From: Chryseobacterium sp. SNU WT5
GTDB lineage: Bacteria > Bacteroidota > Bacteroidia > Flavobacteriales > Weeksellaceae
DNA length: 64,000 nt
NCBI RefSeq assembly: GCF_007362475.1
Contig: NZ_CP041687.1
Coordinates: 744,001-808,000 of the forward strand
Reading direction: 5' to 3'
Below, in pieces: positions 50,712 to 59,699 of the stretch. The notes below the pieces were generated by a model. That model made no database searches, was not told the DNA's origin, and saw only the letters and a program-made list of their open reading frames with translations. A program made the position numbers and the translations under genes. How positions within the stretch are numbered: the stretch's first letter is position 1; every line of letters begins with the position of its first letter.

Positions 50712-53700
50712 ATGAAAAAAGCACTACTCTTTTTATTTTTCTTTATTTTCTTTAATTCTTTTGCACAACTCGATCGTGAACATTGGTTTGCCCCAATGAT
50801 GGATCGTATAGGAAATAGCTCGACATATCAATCTATCTATATATCTACTAATGATCCCGTTCCCTTTAATGTGGATATTTATAACAATAATGTTATTGTT
50901 AGCTCAGTAATAGTTAGTAAAAATAATCCGGTTAAATATAGCATCCCAAGAAGTGAACGAAAAAGAATTATTACTACAAGTCAATTTGATTTATTCAAAC
51001 CTGTACCAATGGGTTTTTATTTAAAAGGAGATAAACCATTTTTTGCAACATTAAGGTTTTCAATAAAAAATCATGGTGAAATTCAAACTTCAAAAGGAAC
51101 GGCTGGTCTCGGTAAAGAGTTTCGTGCGGTTATGGCTCCAATAAGCGTAAATAATAGAATTCTAAGTTTCATGAACAGCATTATGGCTACAGAAGACAGT
51201 ACAAATGTTACCATTACTGATTTCAAGCCTGACGTTCAATTTTCCGACTATATTCCCAGGACTCAGATCAATTTTACTTTAAATAAAGGACAATCCTACA
51301 TTATTGATGGAACAGGCGATTCTTCAAATAACTATACCGGATACATTGGGGCAAAAATAGTATCAGACAAGCCTATCGTGATTGCAAATGGCAATTTTAA
51401 TGGGCAGTACGCCGGAGACTTTGGCGGTTCTTCAGATATTTTAATGGACCAAAGTGTACCAATCGATAAATTAGGACAGGAGTTTGTCTTAATGAAAGGT
51501 AATGGCGAAGTTAGTTCTAATATGGAAAAAGGACTGATTCTCGCTACTGAAGACAACACAGAGATTTATATTAATGATGGTACTATCCCGGCGATCACCC
51601 TTAATGCAGGTGAACACTATGTGACCGATAATTCCTCCTACATCGACCAGGGATCGGATCATTATAATATGTTTGTCAAAGCCACAAAAAATATCTACTT
51701 ATATCAATTATTAGCTGGTGCTAATGCTTTAGAAGGAACAGAGCAGGCAACAGGTGGTTTTAATTATGTCCCACCGCTCAATTGCTATCTGCCACAAAGA
51801 ATTGATGAAATTGGTAATATCGATGAAAATGAATACTCATCTAACGGCGTTATTTACAGTTTAACTGTTCGTACTAAGCTAAATATCATCACAGAAAGAG
51901 GTGCCACTATTGACGTCCTTAGAAATGGAATATCCTTACCTTTAAATGTGAGCAATGGCCCGTTTGATGTTTTGGGTAATGCAAATTGGGTAACCTACTC
52001 TATTCCGAACATTACGGGGAATATCGCAATAATTTCTTCCAATGCTGTTACTGCTGGAATCTCCGCTGGAAATGATGCGGTTGGATATGGAGGCTACTTT
52101 GCCGGATTCTCCTCAATTCCATTGATTGTTAAATTAGAAAGCGACTGCTTACCAGATGTGAAACTAGGGGTTACACAAGGTTTCAAGTCGTATTTATGGT
52201 TGCTGAAAGTTGGTAACACCTATATTCCAGCTCCTGGTGAGAATGATAAATATTTTTACAAGCCATCTCAAGCTGGAATTTATGCCGTGCAGGTTCAACA
52301 AGGTTCCTGTACTGAAGTTCAGACTCCTGATTTTAAATTTTTTAATTGTACAACTTTTACAAATGATGACTATAACATCTGCTCTGAGGTAGAAATCACT
52401 CCTAAATTTGGTTTAAGTTCCCAAACTATTAAAAACGGTACAGTACAAATAGAAAACATTCCGACAAAGGGTACTGTCATTATTAAAGCTGATGGAAAAC
52501 TAGCCTATACCGCGTATCCAAATACTTTTGGAATTGATACTTTCAAATATAAATTTTGTGGTATTGGAGATATTCCTGATTGCGAAACGGTTCAGGCAAC
52601 CATTCACATTAATCAAATTGTAAAAAAAGATGCGATACTAGAGGCATGTACGTCCAACGGTATTGCAACTTATGATTTAAGTTTGGCCTCCGTAACAGCC
52701 AACAATACAGTTAAAAAAAACTACTACCTAACAGAAAATGGAGCGGAAAATGATATAATTTCCGAATTGATCAGTAATTTTGCCAACTTTTCCTCAGCAG
52801 ACCAGACTCTTTACGTACGAATGGTAAATGATTTCGGCTGTATTGCCATTGCAAAAATTAAGCTTCAATCGAAATTACCAGCTGATGTAAAACCCGAACT
52901 ATACACTAAAGTTCACTGTGATGAAGATATTGATGGAATAATTGATGGAATTTACAAAGTCGATGTGCAAAATATATCTGCAGTTGTTTTACAAAATCCA
53001 GCTGATTATTATCTATCATACTACGAAACAGAAATTAAGGCATTAGCTGGATTAAACGATGATATCAAAACTATTTACAGTTTTTCTGCTAACGATAAAA
53101 TATGGATCAGAGTGGAGCCAAAAAATGGATGTAATATCGTTATTAGGGAAATATCTCTGCAAATTGGTGTTAAGCAGTCTATCACTTCGGTAGTCAATGA
53201 ATTCTTATGTGATGATAATTTCGATGGAATTAGAACCGCAAATTTATCCGACTACATTGCGCAGTTTACACATGACAATAGCCTTAGTTTTAGTTATTAT
53301 CAAAATTTGACTGATGCTAAAAATAAAAAAAACCCTATCCAAAGTGCTGTAACCATTACTAATTCCGGACAATATTATATCAGGTTTCACTCACCGATCC
53401 TGTGTGATGAAATCGGAACTTTGAACTTAACAGTCAAAATTCCTAAAAAATCTACCACACTAATTGACCAGAAGATATGTCCAAATTCTACGACAACCTT
53501 AGATGCTGGGCCCAATTATAGCAGTTACTTGTGGAGTACGGGAGAAACCTCGCAAAGGATCAAAATTCCTATTGGTGAATATTGGGTAGATTTAACTTTT
53601 GATGGCTGCAAATACAGACAGAGAGTTTCCGTATCTACAGTTCAATTACCGGAAATCCAAGTTGTAGAAATTCAAAATGGTACGGTTACCATCTTAGCAA

Positions 53701-54125
53701 CTGGGGGGAATGCACCTTATCAATATTCGTTGGACGGTTACCATTACCAAACCTCTAATATTTTCAACAATGTGGCGCCGGGTAATTATACCGTTTATAT
53801 AATTTCAAGCGACTTATGTGATCCGGTCACTACCAACATCGACGTTATGCAAATTTTAAATGTCATTACACCCAATGATGATGGTAAAAATGATATACTG
53901 GACTACTCTACTCTGTTGAGAAAAGACGAACCCTCGTTGCAGATTTTCGACCGGCATGGTATTTCTGTCTTCAAAGGAGACAAGGGTAATCGCTTTAGCT
54001 GGGATGGTAAAGTTGGCGGCAGAACGGTTTCCTCAGGATCGTATTGGTACGTCTTACGGTGGAAGGAACCACACTCCGAAACAATGACCAAACTAACTGG
54101 CTGGATATTAGTAAAAAGCAGATAG
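50712..54125 (+). CDS. Large surface protein with IgGFc-binding-like N-terminus and T9SS type-B sorting domain
   Basis: A 1137-residue secreted protein. Start 50712 gives the signal peptide MKKALLFLFFFIFFNSFAQ. The N-terminal half holds IgGFc-binding-like units (SIMATEDSTNVTITDFKP, GLILATEDNTEIYINDGT, SSNAVTAGISAGNDAVGYGG). The middle has tandem beta-sandwich segments around residues 600-930 beginning CDEDIDGIIDG and CDDNFDGIRTANL. Around 990-1050 a SprB-type repeat reads GGNAPYQYSLDGYHYQTSN. The end, NVITPNDDGKNDILDYSTL to GSYWYVLRWKE, is the gliding-motility-associated T9SS type-B sorting domain. It is probably an adhesin exported by the type IX system, not encoded here. Confidence 0.9.
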   Translation: MKKALLFLFFFIFFNSFAQLDREHWFAPMMDRIGNSSTYQSIYISTNDPVPFNVDIYNNNVIVSSVIVSKNNPVKYSIPRSERKRIITTSQFDLFKPVPMGFYLKGDKPFFATLRFSIKNHGEIQTSKGTAGLGKEFRAVMAPISVNNRILSFMNSIMATEDSTNVTITDFKPDVQFSDYIPRTQINFTLNKGQSYIIDGTGDSSNNYTGYIGAKIVSDKPIVIANGNFNGQYAGDFGGSSDILMDQSVPIDKLGQEFVLMKGNGEVSSNMEKGLILATEDNTEIYINDGTIPAITLNAGEHYVTDNSSYIDQGSDHYNMFVKATKNIYLYQLLAGANALEGTEQATGGFNYVPPLNCYLPQRIDEIGNIDENEYSSNGVIYSLTVRTKLNIITERGATIDVLRNGISLPLNVSNGPFDVLGNANWVTYSIPNITGNIAIISSNAVTAGISAGNDAVGYGGYFAGFSSIPLIVKLESDCLPDVKLGVTQGFKSYLWLLKVGNTYIPAPGENDKYFYKPSQAGIYAVQVQQGSCTEVQTPDFKFFNCTTFTNDDYNICSEVEITPKFGLSSQTIKNGTVQIENIPTKGTVIIKADGKLAYTAYPNTFGIDTFKYKFCGIGDIPDCETVQATIHINQIVKKDAILEACTSNGIATYDLSLASVTANNTVKKNYYLTENGAENDIISELISNFANFSSADQTLYVRMVNDFGCIAIAKIKLQSKLPADVKPELYTKVHCDEDIDGIIDGIYKVDVQNISAVVLQNPADYYLSYYETEIKALAGLNDDIKTIYSFSANDKIWIRVEPKNGCNIVIREISLQIGVKQSITSVVNEFLCDDNFDGIRTANLSDYIAQFTHDNSLSFSYYQNLTDAKNKKNPIQSAVTITNSGQYYIRFHSPILCDEIGTLNLTVKIPKKSTTLIDQKICPNSTTTLDAGPNYSSYLWSTGETSQRIKIPIGEYWVDLTFDGCKYRQRVSVSTVQLPEIQVVEIQNGTVTILATGGNAPYQYSLDGYHYQTSNIFNNVAPGNYTVYIISSDLCDPVTTNIDVMQILNVITPNDDGKNDILDYSTLLRKDEPSLQIFDRHGISVFKGDKGNRFSWDGKVGGRTVSSGSYWYVLRWKEPHSETMTKLTGWILVKSR

Positions 54126-54163
54126 ATTATTTTTCTAGTTCAATATAGCTGGACTATTTACTA

Positions 54164-54195
54164 AAAAAAACCTGAATTCAAACGAATTCAGGTTT
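54164..54195 (-). terminator. Terminator after coaE
   Basis: Perfect 12-bp stem, arms AAACCTGAATTC and GAATTCAGGTTT with a 3-nt loop, followed on the minus strand by a T-run. It sits 22 bp after the coaE stop. Confidence 0.8.
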
Positions 54196-54216
54196 AGATA
54201 TCTTAGTAAAACCTAC

Positions 54217-54837
54217 TTATAAAAGTACAATTTCATTTAATACTTTCTTGGTTTCTTCTTCAAGTTCTTCTAAACCGTCATTATTAAAAATAATAAAATC
54301 AGCTAATTTGATCTTATCTTTTTCCGGCATTTGCTTAAGCATGACCGACTCTACTTCTCGGTAGGTCTTATCGTCTCGATCCATCACTCTTTTTAGTCGG
54401 CAATTATCATCCGCAGTAATCAAAAGTGACTTAAAACAACTTTCATTTAATTTCAATTCAAATAAAAGTGCTGTTTCCTTAAAAACAAAAGGAGTCATTT
54501 GCTGGATGACCCAATTCTCAAAGTCAATTTTCACTGCCGGATGAATTAATGCGTTTAAATTTAACAATAATTCATCATTTTCAAAAACAAGATCAGAAAC
54601 GTATTTTCGGTTGTATAAACCATCTTCATCATACGCATTTTCACCCAAAAGTTCTTTGATCTGCTGTTTAAGAGGTAAATTATCATTAACAATAGTTTTC
54701 GCCCGAATATCTGAATAGTAAACAGGGTATCCTGCTTCTTCTATAAATTTCGATACTGTTGATTTCCCCGAGCCAATTCCGCCCGTTATTCCAATAATTT
54801 TTGTGCTGACCCTGGGTTCGGGTTCGTCGTTAATCAT
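54217..54837 (-). CDS. coaE: Dephospho-CoA kinase
   Basis: A 206-residue P-loop kinase phosphorylating dephospho-CoA, the last CoA step. The Walker A motif is GITGGIGSGKSTVSKFI (about 17-33), and the lid and CoA-binding parts show PVYYSDIRAK (about 38), ALIHPAVKIDFENW (about 95), and LFELKLNES. There is an N-terminal extension of about 12 polar residues relative to typical starts (MINDEPEPRVSTK); an internal start cannot be ruled out. It is in the same direction as the MBL hydrolase 26 bp upstream. Confidence 0.94.
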   Translation of the reverse strand: MINDEPEPRVSTKIIGITGGIGSGKSTVSKFIEEAGYPVYYSDIRAKTIVNDNLPLKQQIKELLGENAYDEDGLYNRKYVSDLVFENDELLLNLNALIHPAVKIDFENWVIQQMTPFVFKETALLFELKLNESCFKSLLITADDNCRLKRVMDRDDKTYREVESVMLKQMPEKDKIKLADFIIFNNDGLEELEEETKKVLNEIVLL

Positions 54838-54862
54838 ATTTTATTATTTAATTTTTCTAATT

Positions 54863-55729
54863 TTAATAACCAAAAACCTCATTCATACTGAAGGTTTCAT
54901 CTAATCTTATTCCTTTCTCCGTCATTTTCAAACTCGCCAATTCATTATGTGCATCGTGTTCAAAAAACAACAAATACTCATTATCAACACACTGTTTTAG
55001 AAACTTTGCCTTTTCTTCCATGGTTAAAAGCGGACGAGTATCATAACCCATCACATAAACCTGTGGAATATGCCCAACAGTCGGAATTAAATCCGCTGCG
55101 AAAACAATTGTTTTTTCCTGATACTGAATCACTGGAAGCATTTGCTTTTCTGTGTGTCCATCCACAAAGATAACATCCATTTTTAAATCTGGCGCAAAAC
55201 TGTAGTTTCCATTTTGTGGAGTTGGCAAAAAATTTAATTGTCCGCTTTCCTGCATCGGCATAATATTCTCCTTCAAAAAACTTGCCTTTTCTCTTGGGTT
55301 GGGTTCGGTTGCCCATTTCCAATGTTCTTCATTCGTCCAAAAATGGGCATTTTTAAAAGCAGATTGATAACCGGTTCGGTCATCGTTCCATTCTATTGCG
55401 CCACCACAATGATCGAAATGAAGATGCGTCAAGAAAACATCCGTAATATCATCTTTTATAAAACCATATTTTTTCAGGTTTTTATCCAAAGTATCATCCC
55501 CCCAAAGAGAGTAATGACCAAAGAATTTCTCATTCTGTTTGTCACCCAAGCCACAATCGATAAGAATCAGTTTTTTACCGTCTTCCACCAAAAGTGATCG
55601 CGTTCCCAAATCAATCAAATTATTTTCATCAGCAGGATTGGTCCGTTGCCAAAGCGTTTTCGGCACCACACCAAACATGGCACCACCATCTAATTTAAAT
55701 TTTCCGCACTGTATAGGATAGAGTTTCAT
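54863..55729 (-). CDS. Metallo-beta-lactamase fold hydrolase
   Basis: A 288-residue MBL-fold hydrolase. The zinc motif is LTHLHFDHCGGAIEW (HxHxDH, about 102-116), with further ligands in FVDGHTEKQMLPVI and FAADLIPTVGHIP and a late histidine in FEHDAHNELAS. The pattern fits the AHL lactonase-like/YtnP group, which opens lactone rings or cleaves related bonds; whether this protein quenches quorum-sensing signals is not shown. It has no signal peptide. A start at 55729 is the only good one. Just beyond its promoter region lies the left inverted repeat of the GxxExxY gene. Confidence 0.85.
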   Translation of the reverse strand: MKLYPIQCGKFKLDGGAMFGVVPKTLWQRTNPADENNLIDLGTRSLLVEDGKKLILIDCGLGDKQNEKFFGHYSLWGDDTLDKNLKKYGFIKDDITDVFLTHLHFDHCGGAIEWNDDRTGYQSAFKNAHFWTNEEHWKWATEPNPREKASFLKENIMPMQESGQLNFLPTPQNGNYSFAPDLKMDVIFVDGHTEKQMLPVIQYQEKTIVFAADLIPTVGHIPQVYVMGYDTRPLLTMEEKAKFLKQCVDNEYLLFFEHDAHNELASLKMTEKGIRLDETFSMNEVFGY

Positions 55730-55757
55730 AAAATTTTAATTTTTTCTTGATATATTT

Positions 55758-55845
55758 TAAACGCAAAGAGTCGCAAGGATTTTTTTCTTGCTACTCACTA
55801 TTAAGTTCGCAAAGGCGTTTCACTCAGCGAAGGAGTACTCTTTTA
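55758..55845. repeat. Left inverted-repeat arm next to the GxxExxY gene
   Basis: This arm starts with AAACGCAAAGAGTCGCAAGG and contains CGCAAAGGCGTTTCACT at 55808-55824, which recurs perfectly as its reverse complement at 56266-56282. Further pairing extends over most of about 85 nt with scattered mismatches and small gaps. The arm ends at the stop codon of the GxxExxY gene. Confidence 0.7.
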
Positions 55846-56220
55846 TAAATTATTCGCTATTCTTTTGACACCATTTTTAAATAACACGGAATGAAAATTA
55901 AGAACCATCCCAAGTTTAAGTTTTGTTATTCTTAAATAATTCAAAAGCTGATAAGTATGATAACTGTTAATTTCTGGAACAGCTTTAATTTCTATAATTA
56001 CTTTATCTTCAATTAAAAGATCAACTCTGAAAGCTTTTTCGATAAGTAAACCCTCATATTCTACAGGAATATCTTTTTGATTCTCAACTTTTAAACCGTT
56101 TCTCTTTAATTCATAAACTAAACATTCTTCGTAAACTGCCTCATAAAGACCAATACCGAGTTTTCGATGAATTTTTAAACCCGACTCAAATACTATTTTC
56201 GAAATTTCATTTTCAGTCAT
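55843..56220 (-). CDS. GxxExxY family protein (PD-(D/E)XK-like)
   Basis: A 125-residue protein of the GxxExxY family (TIGR04256). The name motif is GLYEAVY (about 25-31). The later part shows a nuclease-like Asp and Glu-x-Lys arrangement, FRVDLLIEDKVIIEIKAV (about 71-88), as in PD-(D/E)XK folds, then YHTYQLLNYLRITKLKLGMV. The function is unknown; a DNA-acting role is inferred from the fold. A duplicated TTTTCAGTCAT straddles the start codon; the outer ATG gives a stop after four codons, so 56220 is used. The gene is flanked tightly by two inverted-repeat arms. Confidence 0.85.
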   Translation of the reverse strand: MTENEISKIVFESGLKIHRKLGIGLYEAVYEECLVYELKRNGLKVENQKDIPVEYEGLLIEKAFRVDLLIEDKVIIEIKAVPEINSYHTYQLLNYLRITKLKLGMVLNFHSVLFKNGVKRIANNL

Positions 56221-56243
56221 TTTTCAGTCATTTACCGTTAAGA

Positions 56244-56333
56244 TCTTTTACTCAAGCCTTGGCTAAGTGAAACGCCTTTGCGATCGAATAGTCACAAATA
56301 TATTAAAATCTCTTTGCGTCTTTTGCGTTAAAG
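56244..56333. repeat. Right inverted-repeat arm next to the GxxExxY gene
   Basis: Reverse-complement partner of the arm at 55758-55845. It contains AGTGAAACGCCTTTGCG (56266-56282), the perfect complement of the core of the left arm, and ends CTTTGCGTCTTTTGCGTT, the complement of the left arm's outer end. It starts 24 nt upstream of the GxxExxY start codon. Confidence 0.7.
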
Positions 56334-56360
56334 AATTTCTCTTGTTTAAAGTAAAATCTT

Positions 56361-57383
56361 TCAAAACAATTCATCCGGTCTTCTCGGCACTGCAATCTGC
56401 AAATGTTTATACGCTTTCTCCGTCACCTCTCTTCCTCTCGGCGTTCGAATAATAAAACCTTCCTGAATCAAAAATGGTTCATAAACCTCTTCCAACGTTT
56501 CCGGATTTTCTCCAATTGAAGTAGCCAACGCCGAAATCCCCACCGGTTTCCCACGGAAATTCTCTATCATCACGCGCATAATTCGATTGTCCATATCATC
56601 CAAACCGAATTCATCGACATTCAATGAGTTCAAAGCAAATTTCGTAATATTAATTTCAATTTCACCGTTTCCTTTGATCTGGGCAAAATCGCGAACTCTT
56701 CTCAACAACGCATTTGCAATTCTGGGCGTTCCACGACTTCTTCTGGCAATTTCCAACGCAGCATCTTCGTAGATTTTAATATCTAAAACACGTGCACTTC
56801 TTTCAATAATAATTGATAAAAGTTCAATCGTGTAATATTCTAATCGTGATTGAATGCCGAATCGTGCTAACATCGGTTTGGTCAACATTCCACTTCTTGT
56901 AGTTGCACCAACTAAAGTAAAAGGATTCAATCCGATCTGCACACTTCTCGCATTGGGACCACTTTCCAGCATGATGTCAATTTTATAATCTTCCATTGCA
57001 GAATACAAATACTCCTCAACAATCGGAGAGAGTCGATGAATTTCATCGATAAATAAAACATCATTTTCTTCTAAATTCGTCAGCAATCCTGCTAAACTTC
57101 CAGGTTTATCCAAAACAGGACCCGAAGTTATTTTGCAGCCAACTCCCAACTCATTTGCGATAATATTGGCTAAAGTAGTTTTCCCCAATCCAGGTGGACC
57201 ATGCAAAAGTACGTGATCCAAAGCGCCACCACGGTTTTTCGCGGCTGCTACAAACACCTCTAAATTATCCAAAGTCTTGCGCTGTCCGGCAAAATCCTGA
57301 AAGCTCTGCGGACGGATTTTCTCCTCGTGGATCAATTCATCTTCGGAAAAATTCTCTTTATCGGGGTGTAGGAAATCTGACAT
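56361..57383 (-). CDS. ruvB: Holliday junction branch-migration helicase RuvB
   Basis: A 340-residue AAA+ motor that drives RuvA-bound Holliday junctions. Walker A is [20 protein letters not shown] (about 59-78), Walker [18 protein letters not shown] (about 108-124), the arginine-finger region [20 protein letters not shown] (about 155-174), and the C-terminal winged-helix has [19 protein letters not shown] (about 297-315). Length is standard. The divergent outer membrane gene begins 105 bp beyond its start. Confidence 0.97.
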   Translation of the reverse strand: MSDFLHPDKENFSEDELIHEEKIRPQSFQDFAGQRKTLDNLEVFVAAAKNRGGALDHVLLHGPPGLGKTTLANIIANELGVGCKITSGPVLDKPGSLAGLLTNLEENDVLFIDEIHRLSPIVEEYLYSAMEDYKIDIMLESGPNARSVQIGLNPFTLVGATTRSGMLTKPMLARFGIQSRLEYYTIELLSIIIERSARVLDIKIYEDAALEIARRSRGTPRIANALLRRVRDFAQIKGNGEIEINITKFALNSLNVDEFGLDDMDNRIMRVMIENFRGKPVGISALATSIGENPETLEEVYEPFLIQEGFIIRTPRGREVTEKAYKHLQIAVPRRPDELF

Positions 57384-57487
57384 TGTAATATTTGAAATCT
57401 TTCAAAGATAATATATTTACAACAAAAGGTCAGAAACTTGATTGCAAAAATTTTTTATCCTTGAAAAAGGATTTATATTTACTTGAT

Positions 57488-58153
57488 ATGAAACATGCAG
57501 TTTTTTTAGTGATGTTTTTTCCAGTTTTTCATTTTGCCCAAATGGAAACAGATCGACCTGGAGAAGGAACTGCCAGTACGGTAATTTCCCCAAAAACAAT
57601 TCAGTTAGAAAGTGGAATTATTTATAACAGAAGCGAAAGAGGATTCACCTCGGATCATCTTCTTCGTTTTGGACTGACCGAAAAATGGGAAGTTCGTTTG
57701 CAAACCAATCAAAATTTTAGCGATTCCTCTGAAAGCTCTTATGGCTTTTCGTCAAAATATAATTTCTTACCTGGGGAAAATTCTTCACCATCTCTAACTT
57801 TGATTGCAGATACAGATTTTAAATTTGAAGAATATTCTTTTATATTGGCTTCGGATAAGGAGTTAACAGAAAATTTCGGAAGTTCTGCAGGAATAGGATA
57901 TTTAAAAGAAAACCTCGAAAATTACTTTTTCCTATCGTTTGGTCTGGATTATAGCTTCAACGATCGATGGGCAATATTCACCGAATATTACGGCTACTTT
58001 AATGCTGCACTTTCACCGGAACACGGCTCCGACTTCGGCATAACTTATTTGGCTTCACCCCGACTACAACTGGATTTATCTTTCGGAAGTAATGTGCAAA
58101 ATATTTCTAATCAATACTTTTTGAGCACGGGGATTTCTTATCGATTCAGATAA
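57488..58153 (+). CDS. Small outer-membrane transporter-type protein
   Basis: A 221-residue protein. ATG 57488 is selected since it opens the signal peptide KHAVFLVMFFPVFHFAQ; the 32 codons before it are not signal-like. The mature part starts METDRPGEGTASTVISPKTI and goes on as alternating beta segments such as HLLRFGLTEKWEVRLQTNQ and FFLSFGLDYSFNDRWAIF, ending ISNQYFLSTGISYRFR with the terminal aromatic Phe-Arg of outer-membrane barrels. It resembles the 'transporter' family of the phenol-degradation MetA type (DUF3078/PF13557-like). Role unknown. A -7 consensus was not found. Confidence 0.75.
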   Translation: MKHAVFLVMFFPVFHFAQMETDRPGEGTASTVISPKTIQLESGIIYNRSERGFTSDHLLRFGLTEKWEVRLQTNQNFSDSSESSYGFSSKYNFLPGENSSPSLTLIADTDFKFEEYSFILASDKELTENFGSSAGIGYLKENLENYFFLSFGLDYSFNDRWAIFTEYYGYFNAALSPEHGSDFGITYLASPRLQLDLSFGSNVQNISNQYFLSTGISYRFR

Positions 58154-58251
58154 AAATAATTTCTATAGAATAATTTAATGCGTAGTTACTTTACTACCCA
58201 ATAATTGCTATTTAATCGCGAAAACACTCACAGTTTAAAACTCTAAAGTCG

Positions 58252-58259
58252 TAATTTTG
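58252..58259 (+). promoter_or_regulatory. -7 element for the MFS gene, near-leaderless position
   Basis: TAATTTTG matches TAnnTTTG and ends 7 nt before the ATG at 58267, so the mRNA leader would be only a few bases or absent. Confidence 0.5.
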
Positions 58260-58266
58260 CGCGAAT

Positions 58267-59412
58267 ATGTTTTCAACACCTCAAAAGCAAAGAATTGCAC
58301 TATCAGCCTACTTCTTTTTATCTGGAATTTGTTTTTCTACTTTCGCTTCCAGAATACCCACTATTAAAGCAATTTTTAATCTTACGGAAGGAGATTTAGG
58401 AAGTTTATTAATGATCATGCCAGCAAGCGCAATTATCGGAATTCCTCTTTCAGGCTGGCTTGTGGCCAAATACGACAGCCGAATTCCTCTGCAATTAGCC
58501 AGTGTACTATTTCTGTTAGCTCTATTTTCTATAGGTTGGGGATTTTCACTGTTTGGTCTTGTACTATCTCTTATTTTATTTGCCATATCTCTACGGATTA
58601 TTAACGTTGCAATTAATACGCAGTCACTTTCTATACAAGAAAAATTCGAAAAAAGAATCGTGGGAAAATTTCACGGTATTTGGAGTATTGGTGGTATTGT
58701 AGGCGTGCTCTTTTCTACCATCATGCTCGAATATAAAATTTCTATTTTCTGGCATTTCTTGATGGTCATTTCATTTGGCCTCCTAATAATCATTTGTATG
58801 TTTCCTTTTCTCATAAAAAATGACAAAGCCAAAACAAGCAATCCATTCAAATTCCAAAAACCCAGTAAATATATTGCCTTGTTGGGATTTATGGTTTTTT
58901 TCGCGGCAATTTGCGAGGGTGGAATGTACGACTGGAACGGTGTTTATTTAAAAGAAGTTGTAAAACAAGAAGTTTTCACTTACGGATATTTACTGTTCAT
59001 GGTCTGCATGACGATTTCCAGATTGACGATCGATAATCTGATGGGACGATTTGGAATGCAAAATCTCTACATTACAAGTTCGGTTCTTATAATCTCGGGA
59101 GTTCTTATTGTTACTGTTTTCCCCACCCTTTATCCCGTTCTTACAGGCTTTTGCTTGGTGGGATTTGGAGTCTCCGGCCTTTATCCTATGACTTTGATCC
59201 TTGCTGGTAAGGCAAAAAAATATTCGATCCCCATTGTGATTTCCATTATCAGCACTTATTCGACGGTGGGAATGTTTTTAGGACCACCGATTATTGGTTA
59301 TCTTGCAAGTGCATTTGGATTACAAAAAGCGTTTATAACATTTATTGTCGCAGGAATCATGTTTATTCCGCTTTCTAAAATGGTTTTTGATCATTTAAAA
59401 AAGACCGGTTAA
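58267..59412 (+). CDS. Major facilitator superfamily transporter
   Basis: A 381-residue inner-membrane protein with about twelve hydrophobic helices in two halves. Landmarks include the opening FFLSGICFSTFASRIPTIK, the helix 2-3 loop GWLVAKYDSRIPLQLAS (MFS motif A-like), a mid region GKFHGIWSIGGIVGV, and the second-half loop DNLMGRFGMQNLYITSS. This looks like the YbjJ-like group of MFS proteins, whose substrates are largely unknown. Single gene, with a promoter box immediately before the start. The first helices show the R-x-P pattern typical of that group. Confidence 0.87.
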   Translation: MFSTPQKQRIALSAYFFLSGICFSTFASRIPTIKAIFNLTEGDLGSLLMIMPASAIIGIPLSGWLVAKYDSRIPLQLASVLFLLALFSIGWGFSLFGLVLSLILFAISLRIINVAINTQSLSIQEKFEKRIVGKFHGIWSIGGIVGVLFSTIMLEYKISIFWHFLMVISFGLLIIICMFPFLIKNDKAKTSNPFKFQKPSKYIALLGFMVFFAAICEGGMYDWNGVYLKEVVKQEVFTYGYLLFMVCMTISRLTIDNLMGRFGMQNLYITSSVLIISGVLIVTVFPTLYPVLTGFCLVGFGVSGLYPMTLILAGKAKKYSIPIVISIISTYSTVGMFLGPPIIGYLASAFGLQKAFITFIVAGIMFIPLSKMVFDHLKKTG

Positions 59413-59474
59413 CTTTAAATTAAATGCATTTAAAACCATCATTAAATTACTTTATATTAACGCATTACGTAAAA

Positions 59475-59560
59475 TAAACCGCAAATATCACAAAGATTTT
59501 TAGCATTTCTTATTAATAGATTTTGTGTTAAAGATAAAAAAAGTTGATGCAAAAGCGCTC
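59475..59560. repeat. Degenerate copy of the dispersed CGCAAAG-type repeat
   Basis: In the 287-bp gap before hutI the words AAACCGCAAATATCACAAAG and ATTTTGTGTTAAAGATA resemble the outer parts of the repeat arms flanking the GxxExxY gene, with many changes. No GxxExxY gene accompanies it. The rest of the gap holds only promoter-like words. Confidence 0.35.
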
Positions 59561-59643
59561 CGCTTATTTGAACGTTAACAGGACTATTTATATGCTTTTT
59601 TCTTTTGTTACTTTTGTTGTTGAAAAAATTCAAATATAACCTG

Positions 59644-59676
59644 TTGTCATTCCTAAAGTCTTTTATATTAATTTTG
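59644..59676 (+). promoter_or_regulatory. Promoter of hutI
   Basis: TTG (59644-59646) and TAATTTTG (59669-59676) are separated by 22 nt, close to the Bacteroidota -33/-7 arrangement. The ATG follows 23 nt later. Confidence 0.5.
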
Positions 59677-59699
59677 AACAGAATTTAAAAATTACCTTA

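Noticed and set aside
55041-55721. Open frames on both strands within the MBL hydrolase gene
   Set aside because: They are shadows of the hydrolase reading frame with no motifs of their own.
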